From Paenibacillus qinlingensis (lineage in GTDB: Bacteria > Bacillota > Bacilli > Paenibacillales > NBRC-103111), in NCBI RefSeq assembly GCF_013204845.1, contig NZ_JABMKY010000016.1:1-64000 (forward strand): DNA of 64,000 bases. Reading direction: 5' to 3'. How positions within the stretch are numbered: position 1 is the stretch's first letter; the number at the start of each line of letters is the position of its first letter. The notes under the pieces are model-generated. The model made no database searches and was not told the DNA's origin. It worked only from the letters and a program-made list of their open reading frames with translations. Below are positions 1 to 8,189 of the stretch, in pieces. The translations under genes were made by a program, and so were the position numbers.

Positions 1-50
1 ACCGTCTGTTGTTTAAATTCATCATTATACCTTTGCCGCTGTTCACCCAA
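1..50 (-). CDS. IS3-family transposase OrfA, N-terminal fragment (partial)
   Basis: The minus strand has AGGAGGTG, an 8-base spacer and a TTG start at 50. It then reads (M)GEQRQRYNDEFKQQTV before leaving the window. The charged R-x-R-Y-x-x-E-F-K-x-Q-T-V opening is characteristic of the helix-turn-helix OrfA of IS3-type elements common in Bacillus and Paenibacillus. OrfA normally binds the element ends and is joined to the DDE OrfB by frameshifting. Only about 16 codons are visible, so whether the element is intact cannot be judged. Confidence 0.6.
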   Translation of the reverse strand, partial: MGEQRQRYNDEFKQQT

Positions 51-120
51 AATGAACACCTCCTGATAAGATTATTATCCTCATCTCCTAACGAGGTGTC
101 TACTTTTTATTCTAGTTTCA
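1..120 (-). mobile_element. End of an IS3-family insertion sequence, cut by the window edge
   Basis: The first 50 bases encode, on the minus strand, the start of a typical IS3 OrfA. The bases outside it (about 95-120) read on the minus strand as a TG-starting, AT-rich end followed by GTAGACACC, which resembles an IS3-type terminal inverted repeat. The outer boundary at about 120 is inferred from the TG/CA terminus. The other end and any target duplication lie outside the window. Confidence 0.6.
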
Positions 121-185
121 ATTTTCCAGTTAAACTTGAAATTCCAACATGAATCCGCGAAATAACTGGAGGTTTTCCAGCTAAC
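118..185. repeat. Copy A of a dispersed intergenic palindromic repeat
   Basis: TTTTCCAGTTA near 122-132 faces ATAACTGGA near 161-169 in inverted orientation, followed by TTTTCCAGCTA. The same words recur at about 7.7, 22.7, 44.0 and 57.7 kb, always between genes. This copy abuts the IS3 end. Confidence 0.5.
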
Positions 186-480
186 GATAAGTTTGGTGGT
201 GATTTGTTCTTGGCAGGTGAGGTTTTGCAGTTAACAATGTGTGGCTTAGACTTGTTCTCAGTAGGTGAAATTGTCCCGCTATTAATGCATGTGGCGTTGC
301 TGAGCTCAAGGGAAGCGAAAGGGAAGTTGGTCTTACAGCTATTTTCATATGTATTTGTTCAGGAAGTAAAAATAGTTGCAATGAAAGTCAAAGGATTGGT
401 ATACGCTTTCAAATCGGCAACGGATATAATGAGGGCACAGAAGTTCAAATCCAGCAACAAGGAGAGGAGAGATCCAAGAT
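186..480. other. Non-coding leader of the first sugar ABC operon
   Basis: No convincing gene is seen. The longest open frame (204-554) has no ribosome-binding site and overlaps the permease gene in another frame. The stretch holds a candidate CcpA site at 398-411 and a purine-rich ribosome-binding site (AAGGAGAGGAGAG) just before 481. No regulator gene lies between the IS3 end and the operon, unlike the second ABC operon of this window. Confidence 0.5.
398..411 (+). promoter_or_regulatory. Candidate CcpA (cre) site
   Basis: GGTATACGCTTTCA matches 12 of 14 positions of the Bacillus cre consensus TGWAANCGNTNWCA. It lies about 70 bases before the first ABC permease gene. A role in glucose repression is inferred from this match and the sugar-transport context. 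Confidence 0.4.
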
Positions 481-1431
481 ATGAAAGCCTCAGTCCCTGC
501 CGCAACATCCCAAGTGCTGACAAGCAAGCGGGCCAATCGTCATCCTCTGCTTAAGTATTGGGATCTTTATTTGATGGTTCTACCAGCGCTGGTGTTCCTG
601 CTAGTGTTCAAATACGGACCGATGTACGGAGTCGTAATTGCTTTTAAAGACTACAACATTATTCAAGGGGTATTTGCAAGTAAATGGGTTGGCTTACAGT
701 ACTTCCGAGAGTTGTTTATGTTCGACGAGTTTCCGAGGGTGGTGGTTAACACACTAGTAATCAGCCTGATGAAACTGGTCATTGGATTCCCGGCCCCAAT
801 CTTGCTCGCGTTACTGCTTAATGAGCTTCGTCTCGTTGTTTTCAAACGCTGGGTTCAGACGTTTACGTATCTGCCGCATTTCATCTCATGGGTCGTTATC
901 GGCGGGATTGCTGTCGACTTGTTGTCACCAAGCAGCGGTATCGTGAACAAAGTGATTCAAGTTTTTGGCGGCGAGCCGATCTTCTTCTTAACGAGTGAGA
1001 AGCTGTTTCGCTGGATACTCGTGTACACCGATGTATGGAAGGAAGCAGGATGGGGCGCTATCATCTACCTTGCTGCGTTACTAAGCATCAACGAGGAATT
1101 GTTCCAAGCAGCAACAGTGGATGGTGCGGGACGGCTCCGACAAATCTGGCACATCTCGCTGCCGAGCATTCGCTCAACGATTATTATTCTGCTTCTGCTG
1201 CGAATCGGTCATTTACTTGACGCCGGCTTCGAGCAAGTGCTCGTGATGTACAACCCGACGGTATACGATGTCGGTGATATTATTGACACTTACGTATTCC
1301 GAGTGGGATTAGGCACGATGCAGTTTGGCCTGACCACGGCGGCGGGATTGTTTAAATCAGTCATCGGTTGTGTGCTGCTAGTTATTGCCAATACACTTGC
1401 CCGGCGAATGGGCGAGGAAGGAATTTACTAA
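481..1431 (+). CDS. Sugar ABC transporter permease, LplB/UgpA type
   Basis: This is an inner-membrane permease of a binding-protein-dependent carbohydrate importer. The 316-residue protein has about six hydrophobic segments, starting near residue 28 after a short basic N-terminus. The cytoplasmic EAA-type loop that docks the ATPase is visible as AATVDGAGRLRQIWHISLP near residue 220. The opening KYWDLYLMVLPALVFLLVFKYGPMYG is typical of the LplB group. The ATG start has an AAGGAGAGG site before it. The partner permease follows after 20 bases and the binding protein after that. No ATPase gene is present, as is usual for this group, which shares an MsmX-type ATPase encoded elsewhere. The substrate cannot be read from sequence. 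Confidence 0.9.
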   Translation: MKASVPAATSQVLTSKRANRHPLLKYWDLYLMVLPALVFLLVFKYGPMYGVVIAFKDYNIIQGVFASKWVGLQYFRELFMFDEFPRVVVNTLVISLMKLVIGFPAPILLALLLNELRLVVFKRWVQTFTYLPHFISWVVIGGIAVDLLSPSSGIVNKVIQVFGGEPIFFLTSEKLFRWILVYTDVWKEAGWGAIIYLAALLSINEELFQAATVDGAGRLRQIWHISLPSIRSTIIILLLLRIGHLLDAGFEQVLVMYNPTVYDVGDIIDTYVFRVGLGTMQFGLTTAAGLFKSVIGCVLLVIANTLARRMGEEGIY

Positions 1432-1451
1432 CCTAGAGAGGTGGTGCTTGT

Positions 1452-2318
1452 GTGATTCGTTCTAGAGGAGAAACCGTATTCAGTTACTTTAACGTGTTCC
1501 TACTTTCGCTCATCTCGCTGTCGATGGTTCTGCCGTTCATACACGTGGCAGCCAAAGCGTTCAGTAGTGAATCACATGTTCTAGCCAAGGACATCCTGTT
1601 ATGGCCCAAGGGAATCACAACGATATCCTTTGAATATGTGCTTTCAAATAAGCAATTCTACTACTCATTCGGTAATTCGTTATTTATTGCCATTGTCGGA
1701 ACGGTAATTAGCATGGCGTTGACCGTGCTAGCGGCTTATCCGCTTTCTCGCAAGGGCTTGCCCTACACTCGCTTTCTGATGTTACTGTTCGTCATCACGA
1801 TGTTCTTCAGCGGAGGACTGATTCCGACGTACCTCGTCGTAAAGCAAGTTGGGCTGCTTAATTCACTATGGTCGCTCATTTTGCCGACTGCGCTGGCACC
1901 GTTTAATATGATCTTAATCCGCAACTTCTTCATGGGCGTACCGGACTCATTGGAGGAATCTGCTCGAATGGACGGTGCCTCAAATTTACGAATTCTGACC
2001 TCAATCTATCTGCCGTTATCTGTACCTGCACTGGCTACCGTCGGGATGTTCTATGCGGTTGGCTACTGGAATGCTTTCTTTCAAGCGATGATGTACATTA
2101 CCGATCGGCAGTTAATGCCGCTTCAAATGTTTCTCCTTCAACTCGTAACCGATGAGAAGTCAGCTGACCTAGTTGTGAATGATGTATTTCGCGAAGTTAC
2201 TCCAGAAACGATACGGGCGGCAGCCATTCTGTGTGCAGTAGTTCCCATTTTGTTTGTGTATCCATTCATTCAACGGTATTTCGTCAAAGGGGTTATGTTG
2301 GGTGCTGTCAAAGGGTAA
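1452..2318 (+). CDS. Sugar ABC transporter permease, YtcP/LplC type
   Basis: This is the second inner-membrane permease of the importer (288 residues, about six membrane segments). The EAA-loop reads SARMDGASNLRILTSIYLPLS, and the C-terminus ends in FVKGVMLGAVKG, a signature tail of the YtcP/LplC group. The same tail occurs in the second ABC operon at 34.3 kb. The start is GTG, preceded by AGAGAGGTGG. It pairs with the upstream LplB-like permease. Members of this group usually import oligosaccharides from plant cell walls. Confidence 0.9.
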   Translation: MIRSRGETVFSYFNVFLLSLISLSMVLPFIHVAAKAFSSESHVLAKDILLWPKGITTISFEYVLSNKQFYYSFGNSLFIAIVGTVISMALTVLAAYPLSRKGLPYTRFLMLLFVITMFFSGGLIPTYLVVKQVGLLNSLWSLILPTALAPFNMILIRNFFMGVPDSLEESARMDGASNLRILTSIYLPLSVPALATVGMFYAVGYWNAFFQAMMYITDRQLMPLQMFLLQLVTDEKSADLVVNDVFREVTPETIRAAAILCAVVPILFVYPFIQRYFVKGVMLGAVKG

Positions 2319-2378
2319 TGGCCAACCTGCGAAAACACCTGTTTTTTTATATAAACACTTTAGGGGAGGTTTTATTCG

Positions 2379-3884
2379 ATGAGAATTCAAAAAGCAGTGC
2401 TAGTGGGCATGTCATCTGTCCTGTTGGTCGGGCTTGCAGTAGGTTGCAGTAGTAATAATACTGCCCCTGCCAGTACCAAAGCTGGAGCGACAAGTTCAAG
2501 TGGATCAGTCAAAAACAAGGAATTGAAAGTGATGCGTATGTATCATCCTGCCATGGAACAATACAAGGGCAGTGACACGATTAACGACAACAAGCTGGTG
2601 AACGTGCTTAAAGAGAAATCCGGATATAACGTGAAATTCGAGTCGCTGCCTAAGGACAATCCCAACCAGAAGATATCGATCATTTTAGCCTCAGGTGATG
2701 TACCAGATATTATGTGGATCCCAGGCAAATCCGACTACTTTAAGCTGGCGCAACAGGGGGCATTTGAGCCACTTGACGAGTTAGTGAAAACAAATATTCC
2801 TAATCTATCTTCATTTCTGCCCAAAGAAATTCTCGACGCCTCCAAGCTGGATGGCAAAATGTACGGCATTCCAGTACGTGTTGCCCAAAAGGTTGGCAAC
2901 GGCCTTCTGGAGCGCTCGGATATTCTGAAGGAGCTCAGTCTGAAAGAACCGACTACGATGGACGAGATGTATACGACGCTTAAGGCGATCAAAGAGAAAA
3001 AGAATATCGCGCCTCTCACGGGTTCCGCCGGAAATCCAGGAGCGTTTATGGCATCCTTCCTGCCTTACGCATCAGCGTTCGGAGTAGGTACCTCGACGGT
3101 AAACAAAAATGGCAAGTTAGAATTCGCATGGCTGCAACCAGAATATAAAGAGTACCTCACGACCATGAAGACATGGTATTCCGAAGGCTTAATCGACCAA
3201 GAATTCGCTATCAATAAAGATATTAAGGACAAAATGATCAACGGAACTGCTGCTTTCGGCACTGTCTATTGGGGCGATGCACTGACGATTGATACCTCAA
3301 TCAAGGATAAGAAGAGCGCAGGAACCTTACAGTACATCGCACCAGTTAGCGGTAAGAGTGGAGCTTCAGGCTTCCAAGAGGAAGGTATTCCAGGTAACTA
3401 CATTGTTATTCCGAAGCAAGCCAAGAACAAGGAAGGCGCCGCCGCATTTATCAATTACATCATGAATGCAGATACGGATAAATTTTTAACTTATGGACTT
3501 GAAGGTCAGGATTATAAGGTAGATAACGGGCAAATCGTGCAGACACCAGAACAGAGCAACAACATTCCGTGGAGGACATTGTACTTCTTCGGAGACAGTG
3601 ACCCGAGCTTCAATGCACGTTTAAAAGTTAAGGGATTCCTTCCGTATTACGAGCCGCTGCTGAAATTTAAGCAGAATCGGGAAGAAACTTCATACGCACC
3701 TTCCATTGAGGCGTACGACACCAAGTTCACGGAGCTGCGCAACTACACAGAAGAAAACGCCTTGAAATTCATTATGGGCAAACGTGATCTAGGCGAGTTT
3801 GATAAGTTTGTGCAGGAATTCAACGCCAAGGGCGGCAAGGCAGCCATCGATGCGATGAACGAATGGTTTAGCAAAAAGAAATAG
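2379..3884 (+). CDS. Extracellular sugar-binding lipoprotein of the ABC importer
   Basis: This 501-residue lipoprotein captures the substrate outside the membrane for the two permeases encoded before it. The N-terminus has a basic start, a hydrophobic stretch and a lipobox (LAVGC) with the modified Cys at residue 23. A Ser/Thr/Ala-rich linker follows. The body has the features of the large LplA-type family 1 binding proteins, such as an ASGDVPDIMW segment near residue 108. The ribosome-binding site GGGGAGG sits 9 bases before the ATG. It is expressed after the permeases and before a LamG-fold gene in the same operon. Confidence 0.9.
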   Translation: MRIQKAVLVGMSSVLLVGLAVGCSSNNTAPASTKAGATSSSGSVKNKELKVMRMYHPAMEQYKGSDTINDNKLVNVLKEKSGYNVKFESLPKDNPNQKISIILASGDVPDIMWIPGKSDYFKLAQQGAFEPLDELVKTNIPNLSSFLPKEILDASKLDGKMYGIPVRVAQKVGNGLLERSDILKELSLKEPTTMDEMYTTLKAIKEKKNIAPLTGSAGNPGAFMASFLPYASAFGVGTSTVNKNGKLEFAWLQPEYKEYLTTMKTWYSEGLIDQEFAINKDIKDKMINGTAAFGTVYWGDALTIDTSIKDKKSAGTLQYIAPVSGKSGASGFQEEGIPGNYIVIPKQAKNKEGAAAFINYIMNADTDKFLTYGLEGQDYKVDNGQIVQTPEQSNNIPWRTLYFFGDSDPSFNARLKVKGFLPYYEPLLKFKQNREETSYAPSIEAYDTKFTELRNYTEENALKFIMGKRDLGEFDKFVQEFNAKGGKAAIDAMNEWFSKKK

Positions 3885-3905
3885 GGAACCTTGGAGGCTT
3901 CATTC

Positions 3906-4655
3906 ATGAAGAAAGATATTGAAATGATGCTCAGCCATCCGAATTTAGTAGCGTTATGGGACTTTCAAGAAGGCCCTGGAGAAGCACGCATGTCAAGGGG
4001 TGGAAAGCCATATGCCCTGCAGGAAGGTGCAGGGCTGGTAGATCGTGACAATGAAGGTATATTCGGTCCATACAGTGCTCTGCTAGAGGAAGGGAAATGG
4101 TTCCGAATTCCCCGGGAGCACATCCAAGATCTGAATATACATGGTGAGAATGCGCAGGTGACGGTTGCTGCTTGGGTTAAACGCAGGAAAAAATCCAATA
4201 ATGAATGCGAATTTATTGCTGGCATCTGGAACGAATCCAATAAGAGACGCCAGTATGGACTATTCCTGAATTTATCGATCTGGGAGAGCGGCCAACAGGT
4301 GTGCGGCCATGTATCTTCTGTAGGTGGTCCGACACCTGGGTATCGCTGGTGTATGGATGCATCTATTGGTAAGACCGAAGTCCCTCAGGGCGAATGGCAG
4401 CATGTAGCTTTTACATACGATGGTCAGCATGCGCGGTCCTACGTAAACGGAGTATTGGATGAACGTCCGATCCTTAATCCGTATCATTACCCTGGCGGCC
4501 TTTACGATGGAGGGCCTGACGGTGCTGATTTTACCGTTGGAGCGGTGGATCGTTCACAGGAGATCGGCAATTACTTTGTCGGCAGCATCGGTGGATTAGT
4601 TATTTATAACAAAGCATTAACGAATGCGGAGATGCACCAACTTGCTTGTTTGTAG
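3906..4655 (+). CDS. LamG-like (concanavalin A-fold) protein
   Basis: This 249-residue protein has the hallmarks of a LamG/laminin-G jelly-roll: VTVAAWVKRR near residue 80, EWQHVAFTYDG near residue 160, RSYVNGVLDE, and a final GSIGGLVIYNKALTNAEMHQL. Such folds bind carbohydrate. No signal peptide is seen, so it is probably cytoplasmic or exported by another route. An in-frame TTG at 3891 is unlikely as start because it is part of the ribosome-binding site TTGGAGG; ATG 3906 has the right spacing. It closes the ABC operon, so a role in handling the imported sugar is inferred. Confidence 0.75.
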   Translation: MKKDIEMMLSHPNLVALWDFQEGPGEARMSRGGKPYALQEGAGLVDRDNEGIFGPYSALLEEGKWFRIPREHIQDLNIHGENAQVTVAAWVKRRKKSNNECEFIAGIWNESNKRRQYGLFLNLSIWESGQQVCGHVSSVGGPTPGYRWCMDASIGKTEVPQGEWQHVAFTYDGQHARSYVNGVLDERPILNPYHYPGGLYDGGPDGADFTVGAVDRSQEIGNYFVGSIGGLVIYNKALTNAEMHQLACL

Positions 4656-4731
4656 AAGAGGAAGGGGCCAACTCGAGCATCTACAAGTATAAAAAATTAT
4701 ATTAAACAAGAGCCTGACCTACACGGCTCGT

Positions 4732-4755
4732 AAGCCCTGAAAAGGGCTTTTTTTT
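4732..4755 (+). terminator. Rho-independent terminator of the first ABC operon
   Basis: A 7-bp perfect stem AAGCCCT/AGGGCTT with a GAAA tetraloop is followed by a run of Ts. It lies after the LamG gene. Confidence 0.9.
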
Positions 4756-4868
4756 GCGTCATATTCTGAATGTGTAAATCGTTGCTGTCATAAAATGAAG
4801 AAGAAGGTAGTGGTAACTCTCATATAAATAAGAAAAGTTAAAATAGGAATGTAAAGGGGAAGATGAAC

Positions 4869-6224
4869 ATGCAAATCGCACGTAAATTTGCTTCAGTACC
4901 CTCCAAGTTACAGGGCGGCCGCACGCAAGAACTCATGGCTAAAAGACAAGCATTCATTCCAAGAGGTGTTGGCAATAATACGCCGATTTTTGTGGAGAAG
5001 GCAGAAGGATCATTGATTTATGATGTGGATGGTAATGTATTCATTGATTTTGCTGGCGCCATCGGAACGCTGAATGTGGGCCATTGCCCGCCAGAAGTTG
5101 TCAAAGCTGTTCAAGAGCAACTTGAAAAATATATACATCCTTGCTTTCATGTCGCTATGTATGAACCTTATCTGAAGTTAGCTGAGAAGTTGGCAGAGAT
5201 TACGCCGGGCAGCTTTCCGAAGAAAACGATCTTTCTGAATAGCGGTGCAGAAGCGGTTGAGAATGCTGTGAAAATTGCTAGGAAATTTACAGGGAAATCA
5301 GGCATCGTCTCCTTTTCGCGAGGATTTCATGGTCGAACTCTCTTAGGCATGTCGCTTACAAGCAAGGTTAGACCCTATAAGTTCCAGATGGGACCTTTTG
5401 CTCCGGCCACCTATAAGGCGCAATTCCCGTATCCGTTGAATCGTCCGCAAGGCATGTCGGAGATCGATTACGCGCGCTATTGTGTTCAGCAATTTGAAGA
5501 TTTCCTCCTTACGGAGGTTGCACCAGAAGAGTTGGCAGCGGTCATTATGGAACCGATCCAAGGTGAAGGCGGCTTTATCGTCCCTCCAAAGGAATTTGTT
5601 CAAGGTATATATGAGATTTGCAAAAGTAAACAAATTTTGTTCATTGCCGATGAAATTCAAACGGGTTTCGGACGTACGGGAGAAATGTTTGCATCGACAC
5701 ATTTTGGGATTGAGCCAGATTTGATGACGATGTCGAAATCCATTGGGGCAGGCTTGCCGATATCAGCGGTTACGGGACGTTCGGAGATTATGGATGCACC
5801 TGCCCCTGGCGAAATTGGTGGGACGTATGGTGGAAGTCCACTTGGTTGTGTGGCGGCATTGGCCGTTATTGAGAAGATGGAACGCGAGAATCTTATCGAA
5901 CGATCTCGTGTTATCGGTGAGACAATCCGTGAATTCTTTACTAACTTGCAGAAGACGATTCCGCATATTGCGGAGGTTCGTGGTCTAGGCGCGATGTGTG
6001 CGATCGAATTCGTAGATCCTGATACGAAAGAACCAGATAAAGCGAAGACAGCTGCGATTCAAAAAGGCTGCTATGAAGCAGGCGTGATTCTATTAAGCGC
6101 TGGGGTGCACAGCAATGTGATTCGTTTTCTGACGCCACTCGTAATTACGGATGAAGAGCTTGCTGAGGGACTTGATATTGTCCAACAGGTTATACTTGAC
6201 CAATATGCGCAAGACAGAAAGTAG
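4869..6224 (+). CDS. gabT: Class III PLP aminotransferase, GabT-like (4-aminobutyrate aminotransferase)
   Basis: This is a PLP-dependent transaminase of the omega-amino-acid group. Visible features are the phosphate-binding SGAEAVENAVK near residue 127, the GFHGRT loop, the EPIQGEGG and ADEIQTGFGRTG segments, and the PLP lysine in MSKSIGAGLP (about residue 290). The length of 451 residues is normal. Two ATGs are possible, 4863 and 4869; the purine-rich AAAGGGGA gives better spacing for 4869. An aldehyde dehydrogenase gene starts 8 bases after the stop, the classic partner for oxidising the aldehyde product. GABA is the likeliest substrate, but other omega-amino acids cannot be excluded. Confidence 0.85.
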   Translation: MQIARKFASVPSKLQGGRTQELMAKRQAFIPRGVGNNTPIFVEKAEGSLIYDVDGNVFIDFAGAIGTLNVGHCPPEVVKAVQEQLEKYIHPCFHVAMYEPYLKLAEKLAEITPGSFPKKTIFLNSGAEAVENAVKIARKFTGKSGIVSFSRGFHGRTLLGMSLTSKVRPYKFQMGPFAPATYKAQFPYPLNRPQGMSEIDYARYCVQQFEDFLLTEVAPEELAAVIMEPIQGEGGFIVPPKEFVQGIYEICKSKQILFIADEIQTGFGRTGEMFASTHFGIEPDLMTMSKSIGAGLPISAVTGRSEIMDAPAPGEIGGTYGGSPLGCVAALAVIEKMERENLIERSRVIGETIREFFTNLQKTIPHIAEVRGLGAMCAIEFVDPDTKEPDKAKTAAIQKGCYEAGVILLSAGVHSNVIRFLTPLVITDEELAEGLDIVQQVILDQYAQDRK

Positions 6225-6232
6225 GGTTGGGG

Positions 6233-7657
6233 ATGAAAAGGCATTTGTTTATTAACGGAGAATGGAAAGAAGCTGCTCGTTACGAAGCACTTTACTCACC
6301 ATTTTCAGGAGAATGGATTGCAGACGTGGGGTATGCGAATGAGGCAGAAACGGATGAAGCAATCCAAGCTGCACAAGCAGCTGCGCCGATCATGGCTCAC
6401 ATGCCTGCACACGCGCGTACGGCTATTTTAAATAAAGTCGCTGAATTGTTAGAAAAAAGGAAAGAGGAGCTGTCCCGTCTCGTAGCTTTGGAAGCGGGTA
6501 AGCCGCTCAAGACCGCGCGGGGCGAACTCGCCCGGACGATTCAAACGTATAAATTCGCTGCGATGGAAGCAAGTCGCATCCATGGAGAAACGGTCCCTCT
6601 GGATGCAGCTCCTGGTGGAGAGGGACGCATTGCCTTTACGCTGCGCAAGCCGCTGGGAGTGATTGCGGCGATAACACCATTTAACTTTCCCTTTAATTTG
6701 GTCGCACATAAAGTCGGCCCTGCGATCGCGGCGGGGAATACAATTGTACTCAAACCCGCGGGACAAACGCCACTTTCCTCTTTGGTACTTGCAGAGATTT
6801 TCCAAGAAGCGGGACTCCCGAAGGGGGCATTGAATGTTATTCCCGGACCTGGATCGGTAGTGGGTGAGAAGCTCGTGAGCGATCCACGAGTGAAGGCTGT
6901 GACATTCACAGGTAGTCCTGCAGTCGGAATTGCCATGAAAAACAAAGCTGGTTTAAAGCGAGTTACCTTAGAGTTAGGTTCGAATTCAGCTTTACTTATA
7001 GACAAAGCCTACGAGATTACAGATGAGTTAATCAGTCGGTGTGTGCTCGGTGCATTTTCATATAGTGGTCAAGTATGTATCTCCATTCAGCGGATTTTCG
7101 TCCATGAGCTGCATCATGATGATTTTATGAGTAGATTCAAAGCGCAAGTAGAGAAATTAGTTATCGGCGACCCGCTGGAAGAGACAACAGATCTATCTGC
7201 GCTCATTAGTGAGAAAGAAGTTCGCCGGATGCAGGATTGGGTAGATAGCGCGGTCTCCAAAGGAGCCCTTGTGATTACGGGAGGTAAAGAGCTGAACTCT
7301 CGGATATACCCACCGACCATCTTGACGCATGTAGCAGCGGATGAGCCTGTATCCTGTGAAGAGGTGTTCGGACCGATCGTCACGGTTGCCTCATTCAGCT
7401 CGCTGGATCAAGCCATACAGGATGTCAATCATTCCCGCTATGGACTTCAAGCAGGCATCTATACAAATGACATCCGTTCCGCGATGCTTGCTGCCCAGCA
7501 GTTGGAAGTAGGTGGCGTCATGATTAATGATTTCCCTACATTCCGTGTGGATAACATGCCTTATGGCGGTGTGAAGGAAAGTGGCTTCGGACGGGAAGGT
7601 ATTCGATATGCGGTTGAGGAGTTGACGGAGCTGAAGTTCATTTCAATTAAGTTATAG
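6233..7657 (+). CDS. NAD(P)-dependent aldehyde dehydrogenase
   Basis: It oxidises an aldehyde to the acid with NAD(P). Seen are the fold motif ITPFNFPFNLVAHKVGPA, the nucleotide-binding FTGSPAVG, the general-base Glu in LELGSNSALL (about residue 247) and the catalytic Cys in SGQVCIS (about residue 282). The C-terminal GGVKESGFGREG is also clear. The 474-residue length is typical. Family members with this GQVCISIQRI pattern include lactaldehyde and phosphonoacetaldehyde-type enzymes as well as semialdehyde dehydrogenases, so the substrate is open. The context with the GabT-like gene suggests succinate semialdehyde or a related semialdehyde. ATG 6233 was chosen over TTG 6227. Confidence 0.85.
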   Translation: MKRHLFINGEWKEAARYEALYSPFSGEWIADVGYANEAETDEAIQAAQAAAPIMAHMPAHARTAILNKVAELLEKRKEELSRLVALEAGKPLKTARGELARTIQTYKFAAMEASRIHGETVPLDAAPGGEGRIAFTLRKPLGVIAAITPFNFPFNLVAHKVGPAIAAGNTIVLKPAGQTPLSSLVLAEIFQEAGLPKGALNVIPGPGSVVGEKLVSDPRVKAVTFTGSPAVGIAMKNKAGLKRVTLELGSNSALLIDKAYEITDELISRCVLGAFSYSGQVCISIQRIFVHELHHDDFMSRFKAQVEKLVIGDPLEETTDLSALISEKEVRRMQDWVDSAVSKGALVITGGKELNSRIYPPTILTHVAADEPVSCEEVFGPIVTVASFSSLDQAIQDVNHSRYGLQAGIYTNDIRSAMLAAQQLEVGGVMINDFPTFRVDNMPYGGVKESGFGREGIRYAVEELTELKFISIKL

Positions 7658-7670
7658 GCTACACGATCCA

Positions 7671-7850
7671 ATTAACTTGAAAATGTACAGCTATTTCAGC
7701 TATTTTTCCGGATTTTTCTTGAATAACTGGATTAGGTACAGCTAATTTAGCGTGCTTTGAACCAATTGCTTCATATGGCTCGAATTAGCTGTATGAAATC
7801 CAGTTATTCCTAATAGATCAGCTTTTTCAGCGAGATTAACATCATAAAAT
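7671..7850. repeat. Copy B of the dispersed intergenic palindromic repeat
   Basis: Two arms of about 28 bases, 7721-7748 and 7782-7810, are near-perfect inverted copies. Each contains ATAACTGGAT followed by TACAGCTAAT. Partial extra copies flank them (7676-7700 and 7820-7850). It fills the space after the aldehyde dehydrogenase gene. The rest of the gap up to 8190 holds a hairpin and a tiny ORF listed separately. Confidence 0.7.
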
Positions 7851-7972
7851 CCATCTATTCATGAAGCGCTGCACGGAGAAGGGGGATGCAGGTGCTGGTA
7901 CTAGTACTAGCCGGATTATCAAACCCATAGCCGAAACATCGGAGGTTTCTTGGTGGACTCCAAGTTCAAATG

Positions 7973-8012
7973 CAAAAAAAAAGAAGAACCAGCAGAAATG
8001 CCGGTTCTTCTT
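7973..8012 (-). terminator. Hairpin with T-run on the minus strand
   Basis: AAGAAGAACC (7981-7990) and GGTTCTTCTT (8003-8012) form a perfect 10-bp stem. The A-run at 7973-7980 becomes a T-run on the minus strand, so the structure is a terminator only for leftward transcription. No leftward gene lies to its right, so the transcript it would end is unknown. Confidence 0.55.
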
Positions 8013-8045
8013 ACTAAATCATATATTTACACAGGAGGAAGTTTT

Positions 8046-8060
8046 ATGTTAAGATACTAA
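8046..8060 (+). CDS. Possible 4-codon leader peptide before helD
   Basis: A strong AGGAGG (8034-8039) stands 6 bases before ATG-TTA-AGA-TAC-TAA (MLRY, stop). A good ribosome-binding site in front of such a short frame could mark a leader peptide or a decayed gene. No clear attenuator stem is seen between it and helD. Confidence 0.2.
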   Translation: MLRY

Positions 8061-8189
8061 GACTATTGGCTATTTTTAATTTACATTATAACTATTACAT
8101 TATATCTTTAATTAAATTTTAGCATGAAAAACGGTAGGTTGTCAAACATTTTTTATTTTTTTCACACAAGACCCAAAAGGAGCGTGTTC

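Noticed and set aside
204..554. 116-residue open frame before the first ABC permease
   Set aside because: No ribosome-binding site, no recognisable motif, and it overlaps a well-supported permease start.
5343..5702. 119-residue minus-strand frame inside gabT
   Set aside because: Antisense shadow with no ribosome-binding site; the plus-strand frame carries all aminotransferase motifs.
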